NCBI GenBank assembly: GCA_945863085.1 | Contig: CAMBCD010000134.1 | Coordinates: 1 to 7,391 of the forward strand | Length of the DNA: 7,391 bases | Direction of reading: 5' to 3' | DNA from: Bordetella parapertussis | Lineage (GTDB): Bacteria; Pseudomonadota; Gammaproteobacteria; Burkholderiales; SG8-41 | In this document: positions 6,801 to 7,391 of the stretch, piece by piece | Numbering within the stretch: position 1 is the stretch's first letter | Layout of the letters: each line of letters opens with the position of its first letter | Translations under genes and position numbers: made by a program | The notes under the pieces: model-generated | The model's input: only the letters and a program-made list of their open reading frames with translations | What the model was told of the DNA's origin: nothing | The model's database searches: none

Positions 6801-6863
6801 ACGTTCACTCTTATTCTGTTCACTCTTGTTCTGTTCGCCCTTGGAATCCATCACTGCGCTCAT
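3843..6863 (-). CDS. Fused four-cluster ferredoxin and molybdopterin oxidoreductase (CISM-type)
   Basis: One continuous 1006-residue reading frame joining an electron-transfer subunit and a catalytic subunit usually made separately in the DMSO-reductase superfamily. Residues 24-195 are a DmsB/NrfC-type ferredoxin with 16 Cys for four [4Fe-4S] clusters: Cys31-34-37-41, 74-77-82-86, 109-112-115-119 and 136-139-152-156. A Pro/Ala-rich linker (about 196-250) follows. The molybdopterin part starts with a fifth cluster motif, Cys260-x2-Cys263-x3-Cys267 and Cys295 (GRVCPKS, with Lys297 in the usual electron-relay position). Cys390 in DPFCASGK is the likely molybdenum ligand. The central domains run to about 800, with TGNWGRRGG at 574-582. 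The C-terminal dinucleotide-binding domain (about 885-1000) includes ELVTGRPPAAHFHSW and IHPDKAAALGI. There is no twin-arginine signal, so the enzyme should be cytoplasmic. It starts 4 nt after the stop of the membrane gene. The substrate is unknown: sulfite (SoeAB-like), nitrate, formate or a sulfur compound are all possible. Confidence 0.93.
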   Translation of the reverse strand: MSAVMDSKGEQNKSEQNKSERLALLIDLERCTGCKSCEAACKTEHRLGPGEYRNKVVWASALEEAGLAFLTLTCQHCERPACLRACPVNPKAIAKDPVTGIVRVDESRCTGCGECVIACPYSAMGYDAKGHHAVKCDLCVDRRAEGEATTACASVCPTQAIRFGNRAELLADAEKSGRLPRDQDHFLLGPATIYLERTKPENISTATAVTPARAHPQESRRPSFMDALAAQAKVLDQPPAFPYGETREDTAPDRVVPGGCNICFNCCTVKFHFKNNELVKITGNDEDPLLKGRVCPKSQLTLQMYHSEHRLLYPQKRVGARGEGKFERISWDQALDEIADKLKKIRDQYGAEALAMFIGTRTGILDYRATTKMFAQMFGTPNKDGTDPFCASGKNVAFEITLGSVGSGNSYTEDDLGSAELYVYIGDNQAETRPVYFGMINDWRIKNGAKMVAVDPRLTATASKADRWLPIRPGTDMALGLALAQHILANNLHDAAYCAEWVLGFEQWRDFILQKNYTPEWAATATGIAAEEIKRLAEDIAAADGCVIFASRGVNQHTNSTQTNRVLMFVAAITGNWGRRGGAFFNMSAGTPIAAKVPENRTPKINKQRVRRSPAGWTDAMLHGKPYPIRALISCNNPLAQWPGQDKARAAFAALDLMVHIELFANETSAYADYLLPAASGIEKGEIGRSNDDRRIVWIDKMIDPPGEAKSDTWIWIELGKRFGFDDVLKDKYKDPAIFWDEVCSDSPGLKGCTQKRLHSTPYRWVRQPVATEDAPEIETLYLEGTTVPGGAPGRRFPTKSGKLEFWTAELEAKFNVVGMSALPEFYSEREQLVDLPYMELLETDAEEGVISPFCSPATGTSRGRIVVPGPDHPGAKLRALGFDTELVTGRPPAAHFHSWTHYFWQSQEMWPDLYCQIHPDKAAALGIRDGERVTVESAHGKIEAMAWVHAGIRPTAVFIPIGWGERQPYNPWRSVNFLTDKTQRDPVSDQTNLKVLLCRVSRAPA
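6803..6836 (-). repeat. Two 15-bp tandem copies in the N-terminal coding region
   Basis: Plus-strand units at 6803-6817 (gttcactcttattct) and 6818-6832 (gttcactcttgttct) differ at one base, and a third copy begins with gttc (6833-6836). They are in frame and encode two adjoining copies of a five-residue repeat, EQNKS-EQNKS, at residues 10-19 of the fused molybdoenzyme, ahead of the first ferredoxin Cys. Confidence 0.85.
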
Positions 6864-6867
6864 TCCG

Positions 6868-7391
6868 TCACCATGCCTTTAAATGCCACCAGGTAATTGG
6901 CCCGCCATCCGCCACATAACCGGCAAAAAAAGTCACGGTTATCACATGAATCACCACGCCCAGCACAAACAGCCAGGCCAATGCCATGTGCAAGGGTCGC
7001 CACCAGGCCTGCTGTGCGGATACGGCGCGCCGTGTCCCGAGCAGCAGCGATTCTTCGCGCGCCAGTTTGCGGTAAGCCAGCGCCAGAAACGGGCTGTGCA
7101 GGAAATGCGGCAAATTCACGGAAAACGTGCCTTCAGTGGCCTGCGGGTCGAGTTCAGCGAGCAAGCGGCGTTTTTCGATGATCAGCGCACGCAGGCGTTC
7201 GCGCGTCCCCGCATCAGGCACCTGGAACGCCGGCGCCTTGGAAGCAAAGGTCGCCGACATGCGGCGCGAACCACGCACCCGCGCCCACACGCCGAGCGCG
7301 GCCAATGCCACCAGTGCCAGCAACAACAAGGCGGGTGGCCGGCGCAGAAAACCGCCGGAATGGATCGCGATCAGCACCATGCCGGCCAGCG
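6868..7391 (-). CDS. Cytochrome-b-like membrane protein, N-terminal part off the window
   Basis: I do not recognise a named family with certainty. The frame is open to the right edge (codons for L-A-G precede the Met at 7380), so the gene begins outside the window and that Met is probably internal. Counting from it, 170 residues are visible. H7 stands in HSGG at the end of a hydrophobic helix that starts off the window. A strong membrane segment spans about 14-36 (LLLLALVALAALGVW). A soluble stretch of about 90 residues, rich in Arg and Leu, contains FSVNLPHFLHSPF (86-98). A last membrane helix (about 129-155) carries His131 and His145, an H-x13-H spacing typical of diheme cytochromes b and ferric-reductase/NOX membrane domains. 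The protein ends GGPITWWHLKAW. Its stop is 4 nt before the molybdoenzyme start, so the two are almost certainly cotranscribed and probably form one membrane-bound complex. It is not NrfD/DmsC-like in the visible part. Confidence 0.75.
   Translation of the reverse strand, partial: LAGMVLIAIHSGGFLRRPPALLLLALVALAALGVWARVRGSRRMSATFASKAPAFQVPDAGTRERLRALIIEKRRLLAELDPQATEGTFSVNLPHFLHSPFLALAYRKLAREESLLLGTRRAVSAQQAWWRPLHMALAWLFVLGVVIHVITVTFFAGYVADGGPITWWHLKAW

Noticed and set aside
6219..6896. 225-codon plus-strand open frame opposite the ferredoxin domain
   Set aside because: Antisense shadow of a region with 16 patterned cysteines on the other strand; no family features and no ribosome site.

Overview
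The window looks like a chromosomal segment of a GC-rich proteobacterium, most likely a betaproteobacterium. The reasons are the rapZ gene followed by a Lon-substrate-domain gene, a tRNA-Gly/mutY/fau housekeeping cluster, and a respiratory-type molybdoenzyme operon. The taxonomic call is inference from gene content and the style of the proteins; no rRNA is present to settle it.

Layout. (1) Positions 1-1417, plus strand: the 3' part of rapZ (the Walker A loop lies just off the left edge), overlapping by ATGA a stand-alone Lon N-terminal-domain protein. (2) Positions 1434-3273, minus strand: tRNA-Gly(CCC), then mutY only 15 nt behind the tRNA 3' end, then fau (5-formyltetrahydrofolate cyclo-ligase) 14 nt behind mutY. 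This reads as one transcription unit in which a tRNA leads two protein genes. fau converges on the Lon-domain gene with a 16-bp gap. (3) Positions 3408-3785, plus strand: a small exported OB-fold protein of the YgiW/YdeI type, divergent from the tRNA. (4) Positions 3843-7391, minus strand: a membrane cytochrome-b-like gene cut by the right edge, then, 4 nt later, a 1006-residue protein that fuses a four-cluster ferredoxin domain to a complete molybdopterin oxidoreductase. This unit ends in a clear intrinsic terminator that contains the stop codon of the fusion gene.

How they work together. The first three blocks are nucleotide-repair, folate, tRNA and regulatory housekeeping genes with no evident link to the fourth. 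The fourth block is the part worth attention: a complex-iron-sulfur-molybdoenzyme (CISM) in which the electron-transfer and catalytic subunits are one polypeptide. It has no Tat signal, so it is predicted to be cytoplasmic, and it is paired with a membrane protein that carries an H-x13-H helix typical of diheme cytochromes b and ferric-reductase-like domains, instead of an NrfD/DmsC-type anchor. The substrate cannot be read from the sequence. No insertion sequences, CRISPR arrays, prophage genes or other signs of recent mobility were seen.
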